DNA of 64,000 nucleotides, taken from G963677085 sp963677085. Lineage in GTDB: Bacteria > Planctomycetota > Planctomycetia > Pirellulales > Thermoguttaceae. The notes below the pieces were generated by a model, which was not told the DNA's origin, did no database searches, and saw only the letters and a program-made list of their open reading frames with translations. The translations under genes were made by a program, and so were the position numbers. Below are positions 53,662-62,805 of this stretch, one piece after another (the first letter of the stretch is position 1; each line of letters opens with the position of its first letter). The stretch spans positions 62,001-126,000 of the forward strand of contig CAXXFH010000002.1 in assembly GCA_963677085.2 (NCBI GenBank), written 5' to 3'.

Positions 53662-54678
53662 TCAGCATGCTAACTGGTCGGGCTGCATCTGGTGAAAAAG
53701 CCAACGAATCCAACGATTCGCCACGGCCGCCACGATCACGTTCGTGGGCTTCTTTCTTCGGCGCAGCCGGGCGCTGAACTTTCGCCATCGTGGCTCGCGT
53801 AACATCAAACGATGGGCCGCCTCGATCAAGATGCTCCGCAGTTGCGGATTGCCCGCTTTGATCAGGCCGCTGTCCGCCTGCCGCGTTCCACTCGACGCGT
53901 TGCGCGGCGAAAGACCGCAAAATCGGGCAAGCTGCTTGCCCTTGGCAAAGCGATCGAAACGCCCGATCTCCGCCCGCAGGGTAACCGCCGTGATCAACCC
54001 GATTCCGGCCAACTCCATCAACTTCAGGCAAAGGCGGTCCTCGTCGGCCCATGCCTGCAATTCCCGCTCGACCTGGCGAACCTCGTGATTGAATTGTTCC
54101 AGCCGGTCCAATTGTTGTTTCACGATCCATTGCGAGGTGGGCGAAAGCTTCGCCTCTTCCCGCACCCATTTCAGCCAAACACGCGTCCAGGGCCGGATGT
54201 CCGGAAGCACCACGCGCTCGTCCCGCAGGATCGCCCGCAGACGCAGTTTCGTGCGGCGACGGTCGTCGACCAACTGGCTGCGGTAGCGAACGAGCTTGCG
54301 CAACTCGCGAATCTGCTGCGGCGGAAGCCACACTTTCGGCAGGTAACCCACCCGAATCAGGTCGGCCAGCAGCCGCGCATCGCCGAAGTCCGTCTTGTCC
54401 GGACTTTGCTTGATCCGCGCCACGTAGCCCGGGTGCGCCAGGCTCACCGACCAGCCGGCCTTCTCGGCCAACTCCTGGGCCAGATCGGCTGCCCCGCAAC
54501 AGGCCTCGATGGCCACCGACACCCGCTGCCGCCGTGCTCCCACGGCCTGCCGCACCTTGCGCCAATCGTTGGGGCAAGCCCGATTCTTGAGAATCTTGCC
54601 CTTCTGGTTCATCAAACACACCTGGACACTCTCCTGGTGGTAGTCCAGCCCTACGAAAACCTCTAAACTGGCAGACAT
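53662..54678 (-). CDS. IS110 family transposase
   Basis: The 338-residue protein has the IS110 RuvC-like DEDD domain (VFVGLDYHQESV; VAIEACCG; KTDFGDARLLADL) and the C-terminal Transposase_20 domain (LMELAGIGLITAVTLRAEIG, FARFCGLSP-like block, RRSI-type helix). It appears full length and intact. An AGGAGC site precedes ATG 54678. IS110 elements lack clear inverted repeats and rely on a flanking bridge RNA, so the element ends cannot be fixed by eye; about 300 bases of non-coding DNA on each side could hold them. Confidence 0.92.
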   Translation of the reverse strand: MSASLEVFVGLDYHQESVQVCLMNQKGKILKNRACPNDWRKVRQAVGARRQRVSVAIEACCGAADLAQELAEKAGWSVSLAHPGYVARIKQSPDKTDFGDARLLADLIRVGYLPKVWLPPQQIRELRKLVRYRSQLVDDRRRTKLRLRAILRDERVVLPDIRPWTRVWLKWVREEAKLSPTSQWIVKQQLDRLEQFNHEVRQVERELQAWADEDRLCLKLMELAGIGLITAVTLRAEIGRFDRFAKGKQLARFCGLSPRNASSGTRQADSGLIKAGNPQLRSILIEAAHRLMLREPRWRKFSARLRRRKKPTNVIVAAVANRWIRWLFHQMQPDQLAC

Positions 54679-54762
54679 GTCCGTTGCTCCTGGGTTGGGG
54701 AAACGTCGGATTCGTAAACACCAACGTTATACCCCAATCCCGAGCAACGGGCTCTCATACCA

Positions 54763-54783
54763 ACTGCTGGCTTGTCCAGCAGT
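54763..54783. repeat. Intergenic palindrome
   Basis: ACTGCTGG and CCAGCAGT around CTTGT. Inverted relative of the palindrome at 55009-55031. Confidence 0.65.
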
Positions 54784-55008
54784 GCTCAGTGGAGCCTCAA
54801 TCGTTTACCGGGTGGAACTCCACCGGTAGCCTTGGCCCGATCGATACTCCGGCTGAGTTCTTCCCGCCAGACCTCGCTGGTCAGCAAGGAAGCCGACGAT
54901 AGCATGAAAACGTCAATTTGTGGAAGTGGCCCGGATCGTTGAAATGGCGAACTCGTTTGCGATGTGGCTGGTCCCGTTTCATGCCCCCCTAATCCTACCC
55001 CAGCCCAG

Positions 55009-55031
55009 CACTGCTGGACAAGCCAGCAGTG
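55009..55031. repeat. Intergenic palindrome with GGCGCCC flank
   Basis: CACTGCTGG and CCAGCAGTG pair perfectly around ACAAG, followed by GCGCCC. The ACAAG loop is the same as in the palindrome at 7228. Confidence 0.7.
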
Positions 55032-55464
55032 GCGCCCGATGAGTGTGGCAAAGTACTCTACTGGCGGGGTGTCAAGATTTATCGTCGGGCCGGGTTGGTT
55101 GATAGTACATCTTTCGGGTGGCGGCGGGTTAAGTCGCTGGCAGTAAACGACTTGCGGAGACGGTTGGGCCGTTTTTTCGTTGCGCGCGCTTCACGCAGAT
55201 ACTAGTTTTTGGCCGGCGGCGCAAGTTCCTTTCTTGCAAGATGTTACGACGAAAATGCGCGAACTTGTTGAACAGTGATTCGCTCAACCAAGAAACGGGC
55301 TCGGGGGTGGTGGCGTAAGTCGTTGCGAGCCAAGGGGTAAGGCGATGGGGGTTAGTTGAACAAAACCCCCCAAGTCCAAGTGTGGGCAGTGATCAACCAA
55401 GACGGAAAAAGAAAAATTTTCGAGCCTTTCGACCGGCGGCGGGCTGGACGCCGTTCTGTTTGCA

Positions 55465-55483
55465 CGGGCTGACGAGCAGCCCG
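55465..55483. repeat. Intergenic palindrome with GTGGCACC flank
   Basis: CGGGCTG and CAGCCCG around ACGAG, followed by CGTGGCACC. Related to those at 7228 and 55009. Confidence 0.6.
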
Positions 55484-55697
55484 CGTGGCACCAGGCGCGC
55501 TAATCCGATCGACTCGTTTTGGGGAGAGGCTGGTTGCTCGTTTTCTACCGGATTACTGGCCCGCCACCCCGTCGGCTGCGTAGAATTCCTTCGTGGCAAT
55601 GCTTGGCCGAGCGTGTCGCCATGCGTTGCCTGAAGTCGTTTTGCCCGTTTGATTTTTCGTCGGGCGGGCGCTGACTCGATGGAGGAGGAGGTGGGTT

Positions 55698-55919
55698 ATG
55701 GCCACTGCGCCCGGGAATCCCCACCACTCGGTAGTGTCAGAGCCGGAACGGTCGAAGTCAGCCCTCAGCGACAAGGACCGTGCCGACCTGCGAAGCGACC
55801 GCATCCAGTCGATCCTGATCATGTTGGTGATTATCGCCCTGTTTGCGCTGGTGGCGTGGCTGGCCAGCATCGCTCCCGTGTCGGAGGACATGGAGTATCA
55901 CTACTGGATGATGCCGTGA
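55698..55919 (+). CDS. Small single-span membrane protein of unknown function
   Basis: The 73-residue product has a polar, charged N-terminal half and one membrane helix (IQSILIMLVIIALFALVAWL), ending SEDMEYHYWMMP on the far side. A run of GGAGGAGGAGG directly before the ATG is a strong ribosome site, which makes this small gene credible. No family is recognised. It is the only rightward gene between the IS110 element and the convergent pgs operon. Confidence 0.7.
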   Translation: MATAPGNPHHSVVSEPERSKSALSDKDRADLRSDRIQSILIMLVIIALFALVAWLASIAPVSEDMEYHYWMMP

Positions 55920-56027
55920 TCGTGTTAGCGGCTACGTGCATCAGGAAGGGGACCGCTCTTCGGAAGATGGCACCCGGGGTGGGTGTTGCGAGGAGAGTGC
56001 ATATTCATAGAAGCCCAAAAAACAGCA

Positions 56028-56068
56028 AGCCGGTGATCGTACCCTGGGAATGACAACGATCACCGGCT
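56028..56068 (-). terminator. Rho-independent terminator of the pgs operon
   Basis: AGCCGGTGATCGT pairs perfectly with ACGATCACCGGCT (13 bp) around a 15-base loop. On the minus strand TGCTGTTTTTTGGG follows. It lies 126 bases after the last pgs-operon gene. Confidence 0.87.
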
Positions 56069-56193
56069 GTGCTGTATCGGGAAACGCTCGGTCAGGTATT
56101 CGCTGACCTGGGGCCGAACCCTGCCGGGGGAGCAGCAAAGGCAGGGCCGACTTCAACAATCACCACGATCTTTCGTCGTGGAGAAGGAGAACC

Positions 56194-57423
56194 TTACACC
56201 ATCAATTCCCAACCCTCTTCTTCTGCGATGTGAACCTTGCTTCGATCGGAACTGATTCGTAGCGGCGTTTTCTTGTCGTCGGGTTTTATATGGGGCATGG
56301 GCACAACCGACGGTTGCGTCGCGTCGGGGACGACACGCGGACGGCGTTTGGGTTGCAGAAGCCAACGGGTGCTCAGCAGAAGACCAATCAATACCACGCC
56401 GGCCAGCATGCGGCTGTGTTGTCGTGCGAAGAATACGCCCGCATCGCCCACCTGGGGCGGCGAAAGGGGCGGCGTTGGCAAGCCGAACTGTTGTGCAATA
56501 TCCGTGAAGTTGACTAGGTGAATCACAGGCACGCCTTGCCGCGAGAAACGCGTCATTATGCAATCTAGATCCATAGCCAGCGGCGGTGTTTCGAGATTTA
56601 AACCTGGCTGATAGATTCTCTTGCCCAGCGACCGTCCCACCGAAACGGTTCCTCCGCCGACGTTGATATAGGCGCGTATCGGCGTCCCCTCGGCGCCCTG
56701 CTCGTAGATGGCCATCCGACGGTCGATCGACTCGGTGTAACTACCCACGTCGAGAAACTCCAAACCATTCTCGTCGATCCGGTTTCGGATAAGTTTGCGT
56801 GACGCGTCCGACATTCCCAATCCACGGTCTTCCCGCCCACCATAGGAGGTCGCCGACGAGCGAAAGGAAATCAGCCCTCGCTCGTGGAGCAAATGTTCCA
56901 TGTCGATCCAAAGGAAATCGGGGAAGTTGGCACCGTACTGCGACGCACCGGCGCTGGAGACGATGATGGGCCTTACTTTGAGTGTTTCACACGCGGCGCA
57001 AACCGACGTGTTAATGGCGGGAAACGACCCGGAATAGCCGACGGCGATCCGGTCGCCCGGCCGCACCCCGGCGTCGCGGAGCATCTCGACGACCACGGCG
57101 GCGAAATTTGGATTGACCGAGGTTTGTTTTGATTTGAGGTGCCCGGCAATGCTGGTGATCGGGCTCATTACCAGGCCAACCAGCCCGGAACGAGCCGGAT
57201 CGAGTTCCGCGTCGATCGGATGCCCGCGCCGAACGCGTTCCTCGCGAATTTCCTGAAAGCACTTCTCGGCCAGTTCCGCGGCCGCCAATTTGTCTCCGTA
57301 ATAGGGTCGATAGGCTTTGGCTTTGAAGCACTCCACCGCTGTGATACCAGTAACGGCCAACAGGCCCACGGCAAAAATCGCCACACGCGAGGTCTTTCGG
57401 GGTCGCCAATATAAGTGTTTCAC
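56194..57423 (-). CDS. Poly-gamma-glutamate system protein
   Basis: The 409-residue product has an N-terminal membrane helix (about 12-31), a large extracytoplasmic domain with RIAVGYSGSFPAINTSV, PIIVSSAGASQYGANFPDFLW and INVGGGTVSVGRSLG, and a second helix at 339-356 followed by a basic cytoplasmic tail. It matches the family that always accompanies PgsB and PgsC in poly-gamma-glutamate loci of Gram-negative bacteria. The GTG start at 57423 overlaps the pgsC stop in GTGTGA, so translation is coupled. Its biochemical role is not known; export or anchoring of the polymer is likely. Confidence 0.85.
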   Translation of the reverse strand: MKHLYWRPRKTSRVAIFAVGLLAVTGITAVECFKAKAYRPYYGDKLAAAELAEKCFQEIREERVRRGHPIDAELDPARSGLVGLVMSPITSIAGHLKSKQTSVNPNFAAVVVEMLRDAGVRPGDRIAVGYSGSFPAINTSVCAACETLKVRPIIVSSAGASQYGANFPDFLWIDMEHLLHERGLISFRSSATSYGGREDRGLGMSDASRKLIRNRIDENGLEFLDVGSYTESIDRRMAIYEQGAEGTPIRAYINVGGGTVSVGRSLGKRIYQPGLNLETPPLAMDLDCIMTRFSRQGVPVIHLVNFTDIAQQFGLPTPPLSPPQVGDAGVFFARQHSRMLAGVVLIGLLLSTRWLLQPKRRPRVVPDATQPSVVPMPHIKPDDKKTPLRISSDRSKVHIAEEEGWELMV

Positions 57424-57893
57424 ACCAACATCTCCACTACGAAAAGGATGAGAACTAACCGAACTACCACCGCGGTGGTTAGCAGTGCGGACAAGGTTTC
57501 TACCACACCTTGGCGATCGATCCAGATAGCCACCAAACCAGGAATGATGAACCCGATTACCGAGAAATCCCACGGCACATCGGTTCCCGGCAGGGCCACT
57601 TCCATAATCGTGTCGACCGGCAACGCCCGAAGCGCTCCACCGATCAAGAAGCCGGTGAGGATCATCAGAAGTGTGCGGCGTTTGCCGTAGACGATTAGGT
57701 GACGCGACAACAGTCGCACGATACCCCAGGTGGCCAACGCGGCCGCCAGGGTGAGCACAATGGTGAACGGCTTATCGAGGAACAGGGCCACGTAGCCGGG
57801 TACCACCATGCCGCCGGCCGCGAGGCCGAATATTTCCGAAAACGCCAAACTGACGACCAACCCCATCGCAATGGATATCGTCTGCACATCCAT
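57420..57893 (-). CDS. pgsC: Poly-gamma-glutamate biosynthesis protein PgsC/CapC
   Basis: The 157-residue product has four to five membrane helices and begins MDVQTISIAMGLVVSLAFSE, with GLAAGGMVVPGYVALFLDKP, the CapC signature. With PgsB it forms the membrane ligase that builds poly-gamma-glutamate. ATG 57893 shares a base with the pgsB stop (TGATG). A longer frame to 58973 exists but is antisense-like overlap with pgsB and is rejected. Confidence 0.92.
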   Translation of the reverse strand: MDVQTISIAMGLVVSLAFSEIFGLAAGGMVVPGYVALFLDKPFTIVLTLAAALATWGIVRLLSRHLIVYGKRRTLLMILTGFLIGGALRALPVDTIMEVALPGTDVPWDFSVIGFIIPGLVAIWIDRQGVVETLSALLTTAVVVRLVLILFVVEMLV

Positions 57894-59158
57894 CACACCG
57901 CCTCCTTCAGCGAAGTCTTGATGATTGCGGAAAAATCGTTCACTCGCTCGATCTCGACGCCCCCGCCCGTGTAGTTGGCCGTAACCAGGGCGTCGAAGTA
58001 GTGAACAATAGGCAGCCCCGGCCCACCGATGTTGCCCAGTCCCATCACCATGGCCGAACGACCGGCCAGATCGATGATGGCCTCGACGATTTGCTCCGGC
58101 TCTAAGTCCTCCACGCAGCTTACCCGAGCCGGATCCAAGCCGGCTTCGGTCGCCGCACTGGCGAAGATCTCCGTACCGGTGCCGATCAGCAGGTAATGGT
58201 CGGCCGGCTGCCAGTGGACACAAGCCTCGGCCAATTGCACCGAACGATCGGCCCGATCGTGCCGGCAGTTGAAAATGGCAATTCGCTTCTCCATTTCCGG
58301 GAAGCGTTCGATGGCCAAGTTCCAGATCATCTCGGTCGACTCGGGATCGTTTGCGGCAAACCCGTTGACGAAAACCACACGGCCGTTGAACAGGTCGAGT
58401 GTGTGCGTGGTCATTACTCCGGGGTCGGGCGTGGCTTGATGCATTCCCCGCAGTGCCGTATCTCGGTCGATCCCCAAGTCGGCACACACCCGCAAAGCGA
58501 GGGCAACGTTTTCCGCGTGTTCGATATACGGGAAACCGTTGAGTTCTTCCGCGGTGACGTCGGCCACATCGTCTGGGGTGATGGCCACCAGGGCCGAGCC
58601 ACGATCGTCCACCGCCTCGCGAAAGGCATCCAAACGTGTTCGCTCTGCTGTGTAGAATCGGGCATTTCGAGGAACGGTGCCGGCCAGGGCTTCGGCCACG
58701 TCGTCGGCCGTGGGGCCCATTACGTCGAGGTGGTCGGCTCGGGCGTTGGTAATCACGCCGTGAGTAGCGCGCACCAGCTTCAGTTCGCATAGCGACTGCA
58801 ACGCCGGCTGCAGGGCCATGCACTCGATCACCAGGGCCTCGGCCTGCTCGGCTGCGGCCGTGTCGACAATCCTGACCTGTTCGATCACGTTGGCGCGTGC
58901 CGGCCGATAGACGGGATACTCGGATCCATCGGGCATGATCATCCGGGCCAACGTGCCGGTGGTCTTCGCGCAAGTACGAATCCCGCCGGCACGTAGCCCG
59001 GCCGCGATCAAACGTGTTACCCCCGATTTTCCCCGGGTACCGTTCACATGGATTCGAATCGGGATACGGGCCAGATTGCGCCGATGACGCAACGCCTCGA
59101 TCAATCCCAACACCACCACCACAACCGCCGTTGCGGCAAGAAGTCCAATTCCTTCCAC
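57893..59158 (-). CDS. pgsB: Poly-gamma-glutamate synthase PgsB/CapB
   Basis: The 421-residue product has an N-terminal membrane helix and the Mur-ligase-like ATP-binding loop IHVNGTRGKSGVTRLI (residues 39-47 core), followed by KTTGT, VIECMALQP, GVITNARADHLDVMGP and the C-terminal FNCRHDRADRS and GTGTE blocks, all PgsB/CapB landmarks. It activates and joins glutamate through gamma-carboxyl phosphates. The GTG at 59158 is chosen because GAGGAAA precedes it and the helix then begins the protein. It is the first gene of pgsB-pgsC-PGA-system. No pgsA or pgdS is visible. Confidence 0.92.
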   Translation of the reverse strand: MEGIGLLAATAVVVVVLGLIEALRHRRNLARIPIRIHVNGTRGKSGVTRLIAAGLRAGGIRTCAKTTGTLARMIMPDGSEYPVYRPARANVIEQVRIVDTAAAEQAEALVIECMALQPALQSLCELKLVRATHGVITNARADHLDVMGPTADDVAEALAGTVPRNARFYTAERTRLDAFREAVDDRGSALVAITPDDVADVTAEELNGFPYIEHAENVALALRVCADLGIDRDTALRGMHQATPDPGVMTTHTLDLFNGRVVFVNGFAANDPESTEMIWNLAIERFPEMEKRIAIFNCRHDRADRSVQLAEACVHWQPADHYLLIGTGTEIFASAATEAGLDPARVSCVEDLEPEQIVEAIIDLAGRSAMVMGLGNIGGPGLPIVHYFDALVTANYTGGGVEIERVNDFSAIIKTSLKEAV

Positions 59159-59748
59159 GGGCTTTCCTCGTAGCGTTTTTTCTGCTGACAATACTCGATC
59201 AAGCAAAACGCCCCACCGAAATCGCAGTAATTGTCCAGCAACGCAGGAGTATGGAAGGTGAGCGGATCGTGTGATTTCTGCAAGCTTCGCGATTCCCACT
59301 GTCTACCTGATCGTCACAGCCCAAAGCTAGACTATCAGCCATCACCAAACTGTGAGATCTCGACCATAACTTGCCGCATCGCGCTGCCCGTTGTGCGGGA
59401 GCCACGACGCCCCAGGCTTCCATGCCTGACGCTGCCCTTTTTGTAAAACCGAAAAGGCCGTTGGGAACAACTTACAAGCCGACTTAGCAACCGGTTCCGG
59501 GCGGCTGCGGATGAGATTGGCGAGAAAGCCGGGTTTTTTAGGGCGGCGTCTTGCCTTTTGCTCGTGCGGGTCGTTAGCGATTGTTCCCTTGCGGATCGTG
59601 ATCTGCCAGCAGTGCAGTCCGCGTGCCAAAGCGAAGCGAATTTCGTGACACATCACGGAGGGGCGGACAGCAGTCAGCGGATAGTGGTCTGTGACGAGTG
59701 AGAAGCGGGATAGCGCAACAAGACGCTCGCGGCTTCGCCTTCCCGCTT
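59159..59748. other. Intergenic region upstream of pgsB
   Basis: The 590 bases between pgsB and the sigma-54 activator, both leftward, should contain the pgs promoter. A CAGGC/GCCTG hairpin occurs near 59413-59428. No gene is supported. Confidence 0.4.
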
Positions 59749-61197
59749 TCAGCTTCTCCGCCGGTTCCGGTAGTCTTCTTTGTGCAGGCCAAGGCGTTTC
59801 ATTTTTTCGAAGAGCGAACGCGGCTGGATACCAGCTCGCTTAGCGGTTTCCCCGATTCTTCCGTGTGTCGCTTCCAGCAGCCCCACAAGGTAAGCACGTT
59901 CGAACTCCGCTAGAAGTTTCTGTCGTGCCTCGCGCAAGGGTTGCCGAAGCCATTCTCGGGGTACCCGGAGGCGTTCATCCTCGACGGCCTGGGGAGTGGG
60001 AAACGCGGGGACCACGATTGGCGTCAGGCCGCTGATGCTTCCGGGAAGGTCGCTGGGCAAAATCCTCCCCTCGGACGACAGGAGCATTGCCCGTTCGATG
60101 ACATTCATCAACTCACGGACGTTACCCGGCCAGTCGTAGCGGCAAAGTGCTTCCATAGCGTCTTGAGAAACACCCTCGATATGGTGTGGTATTTCTCCGC
60201 GGAGTTGGTTGAGCAGGCTGTTGACTAGGGCCGGAATATCTTCGCACCGTTGGCGAAGTGCCGGGATAGTGAGCGTGACCACACTCAGGCGATAGTAAAG
60301 ATCGCGTCGAAAATTGCCGGCCTCGACTTCGGCGGCCAGGTCGCGGTTGGTGGCCGCCACAACGCGTACGTCGATGAGCACCGGCGCCTCGGATCCCACT
60401 CGTTGAACTTCCCGCGTTTGCAGCACGCTAAGCAGCTTCACCTGCAAGTGTTTGGGCATCTCTCCAATTTCATCGAGGAAAATCGTGCCGTTGTGGGCCA
60501 GCTCGAACCACCCACGTCGAGCGCGGCTAGCGCCGGTGAACGCTCCTTCCTCGTGGCCAAAAAGCTCGCTTTCCAAAAGACTCTCGGAGAGTGCTCCGCA
60601 GTTGACGGCAATGAACGGGCCGTTCGAGCGAGGTCCCTCGGCGTGGATGGCTCGAGCAAGCCGTTCCTTGCCCACGCCGGTTTCCCCCATGATTAGCAGC
60701 GTAGCATCGCTGGCCACCACGCGGTGAACCACGTTCATAAAGGTTTGCATCGCTGGGCTGGCGGAAACGAAGTCGCTTAGCTGCGGCACGCGGCCGACAT
60801 CTTGCGGCAGGAGTGCTTCCTCGGCTCTTCGCATGCGGCGTTGGAGAATGGCCGCCAGGGCATCGTCGAGCATCTGGTTGTGCAGTCCCGTGTAGAGCAC
60901 TGACAGGCAGCCGGCCGCAAGCAGCGCCGCCCGTTCTTCGGGATTCTCTTCCTCGCAAAGGACCACCACGCCCGGTGAGTCGGGCAGGGTCCGTAGCGAG
61001 TTAACGGTTTCGGAGGCTGGCGCTCCGAGAAGGCTTTGGCTGACGATTACCAGGTCGAAATTCTCCCGCGAAACGGTTTCCCAGAGACTTTCTCCTGGCC
61101 GTGTGACCTCGACCACCACGTCGGGTCGCTCCATAAGCTGGCGAAAACGGCTTTGTACGGGCGGTGGCTCGATGGCCAGGATGACTCGGGCAAGCAT
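59749..61197 (-). CDS. Sigma-54-dependent transcriptional activator with pseudo-receiver domain
   Basis: The 482-residue product has an N-terminal receiver-like domain (1-120), an AAA+ domain with Walker A GETGVGKE, the sigma-54 contact loop GAFTGA, Walker B IFLDEIGEM and the arginine-finger region, and a C-terminal Fis-type HTH (GRIGETAKRAGIQPRSLFEKMKRLGL). In the receiver the phosphate-accepting aspartate after the third strand is a serine (FDLVIVSQ), so it is probably not phosphorylated. It lies between the pgs operon and the divergent amidohydrolase gene, whose promoter region has a sigma-54 match. Confidence 0.93.
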   Translation of the reverse strand: MLARVILAIEPPPVQSRFRQLMERPDVVVEVTRPGESLWETVSRENFDLVIVSQSLLGAPASETVNSLRTLPDSPGVVVLCEEENPEERAALLAAGCLSVLYTGLHNQMLDDALAAILQRRMRRAEEALLPQDVGRVPQLSDFVSASPAMQTFMNVVHRVVASDATLLIMGETGVGKERLARAIHAEGPRSNGPFIAVNCGALSESLLESELFGHEEGAFTGASRARRGWFELAHNGTIFLDEIGEMPKHLQVKLLSVLQTREVQRVGSEAPVLIDVRVVAATNRDLAAEVEAGNFRRDLYYRLSVVTLTIPALRQRCEDIPALVNSLLNQLRGEIPHHIEGVSQDAMEALCRYDWPGNVRELMNVIERAMLLSSEGRILPSDLPGSISGLTPIVVPAFPTPQAVEDERLRVPREWLRQPLREARQKLLAEFERAYLVGLLEATHGRIGETAKRAGIQPRSLFEKMKRLGLHKEDYRNRRRS

Positions 61198-61368
61198 CGG
61201 CGCTTAAAGCTCCGTTTTGTGAGGCTACGGGACAATGGGTTGCCAGTATTTCGGATTTTACGACTCCGATTGATGCGGGGCAAGCACGTATCGCCAAATC
61301 GGGCAATACATTGTAAGTCATTTTATTCCCAGTGGTTGTGTTGTAAGTCCTGCCGTGTTGTCTGAGAT

Positions 61369-61384
61369 TGGCACTTCGCGTGCT
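61369..61384 (+). promoter_or_regulatory. Candidate sigma-54 promoter
   Basis: TGGCACTTCGCGTGCT has the full -24 TGGCAC and a -12 TGC with exactly ten bases between GG and GC. It lies 108 bases before the amidohydrolase start and downstream of a divergent sigma-54 activator. A palindrome CGGCAGGC-A-GCCTGCCG follows at 61392-61408. Confidence 0.58.
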
Positions 61385-61491
61385 AATGCGTCGGCAGGCA
61401 GCCTGCCGGCGGTTTGGTCTACGTGATCGGCGCGTAGAGTTCCGGATTTCCGTTTTCGTGCTCGGCAGACCATTTCAGGGGATGTCGTCCG

Positions 61492-62307
61492 ATGACAGCA
61501 AACTACCTGCCTTGGTACTTGGAGCGAGGCCACGGCCCGTTGGTTGCGACCGCCATTCACGATGGCCATGATGTTCGCGACGAGTTGATCGCGAACTTGG
61601 CCCTTGCGGAAAACGAGCGCCTCCGCGAGGAAGACCCCTATACGGGCGGGTGGACAACGGTGGCTCCCACCCGTTTGGTCGCCCTCCACTCCCGTTTCGA
61701 AGTCGACTTCAACCGTCCTCGCGACAAGGCCGTGTACCTTACGCCGGCCGACGCCTGGGGGCTGCAGGTGTGGAAGGCTCCGTCGTCCCAGGAGTGTGTC
61801 GAACGGTCGCTGGCCGTCCACGACGCTTTCTACCAGGAAGTGCGTGGGCTGCTCGAACGACTGATCCACCGGCATCGCCGAGTCGTCGTTCTCGACCTTC
61901 ATACTTACAACCACCGTCGCCAAGGGCCCCAGGAACCACCGGACGACCCACAACAAAACCCAGAAGTCAACGTGGGCACAGGCACCATGGACCGCAGGCG
62001 TTGGGGTTCGTTGGTAGATCGCTTCATCGTAGAGTTGCGAAATTTCGACTACCTCGGGCGGCGATTAGACGTTCGGGAAAACGTCAAATTTCGAGGAGGG
62101 TATTTCCCGACGTGGGTCCATGAAACGTTTCCCGAGTCGGTCTGTGTGCTTTCCGTCGAATTCAAGAAGTTCTTCATGGACGAATGGACCGGCCAAGCCG
62201 ATCAAACGCAGTTGGCGGCGATCGAACGGGCCCTGAAATCGACGATTTGGGGGATTCACGAAGAGCTGGTTAAGTATGGATTGGCAGATCACGAGGTTCC
62301 TGCGTAA
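61492..62307 (+). CDS. N-formylglutamate amidohydrolase family protein
   Basis: The 271-residue cytoplasmic product matches the FGase fold: ATAIHDGHDVRDEL, LHSRFEVDFNRPRDKAVY, VVVLDLHTYNHRR and a C-terminal SVEFKKFFMDEWTG. Family members are zinc enzymes that release glutamate from N-acylated or formylated glutamate, related to M14 carboxypeptidases and succinylglutamate desuccinylase. It is followed 498 bases on by a GshB-like ligase in the same direction. Its place beside poly-glutamate genes suggests it acts on glutamyl polymers or modified glutamate, but this is inference. Confidence 0.87.
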   Translation: MTANYLPWYLERGHGPLVATAIHDGHDVRDELIANLALAENERLREEDPYTGGWTTVAPTRLVALHSRFEVDFNRPRDKAVYLTPADAWGLQVWKAPSSQECVERSLAVHDAFYQEVRGLLERLIHRHRRVVVLDLHTYNHRRQGPQEPPDDPQQNPEVNVGTGTMDRRRWGSLVDRFIVELRNFDYLGRRLDVRENVKFRGGYFPTWVHETFPESVCVLSVEFKKFFMDEWTGQADQTQLAAIERALKSTIWGIHEELVKYGLADHEVPA

Positions 62308-62805
62308 TAACGGCAGGAGGCAGCGTATCGTCACATTGGGCCGCAATCAACCGGGGTGGCAAGGGTTGCCCAGCGAAACGCGGCCATACAATTGCTATGC
62401 GTGGGTGTCGCAAGGGTGGCTCGACTCGCTGGACGATGGCTGCTGCCGATCCGATTCCCTTGAATAGGCGTTTTGAGCTAAAAACCTGGAACCCCCGGCT
62501 GTCACTGGTCACTTCTAACTTACTCAAACTGAAAGCGTCTGGCGAAGCATGCAGCGTTAACCAAAGCCATGCCAAGAGATTTGAAGCGAGAGACGAGGGA
62601 CGAGAAAATGCAGGTCAAAAACGGACCATGCTCACCCCTAACCCCTCGTTTCTCGCCCCTTTAGATCACAGGTTCGGAACATTGTTTTCGGCTTGAGTAA
62701 CTTATAGACTAGGCAAGCGCCGAGGGACTTGTCGTTGCCTGCAAAAATTGACGTAAATGCACGTTCAAGACTCACCGTCTCCAACTCGTCAAGGACACCA
62801 AGAAA
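62308..62805. other. Intergenic region between amidohydrolase and ligase
   Basis: These 498 bases lack any gene with a motif. In related genomes the amidohydrolase, a QEGLA-motif protein and a glutathione-synthetase-like ligase often sit together; no trace of the QEGLA gene was seen here. A partly complementary pair (GACGAGGGACGAGAAA and TTTCTC) lies near 62590-62660. Confidence 0.45.

Larger units (their letters stand above)
54679..55697. other. Intergenic region rich in palindromes
   Basis: The 1019 bases between the IS110 transposase and the small membrane gene contain three palindromes (54763, 55009, 55465) and no supported gene. The part next to the transposase start may be the IS110 non-coding end encoding a bridge RNA. 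Confidence 0.5.

Noticed and set aside
53636..54724. 362-codon minus-strand frame over the IS110 gene
   Set aside because: It is a shifted frame of the same strand; only the 338-codon frame has IS110 motifs.
57894..58973. N-terminal extension of pgsC
   Set aside because: It overlaps pgsB in another frame and is arginine/glycine-rich filler; ATG 57893 gives the conserved PgsC start.
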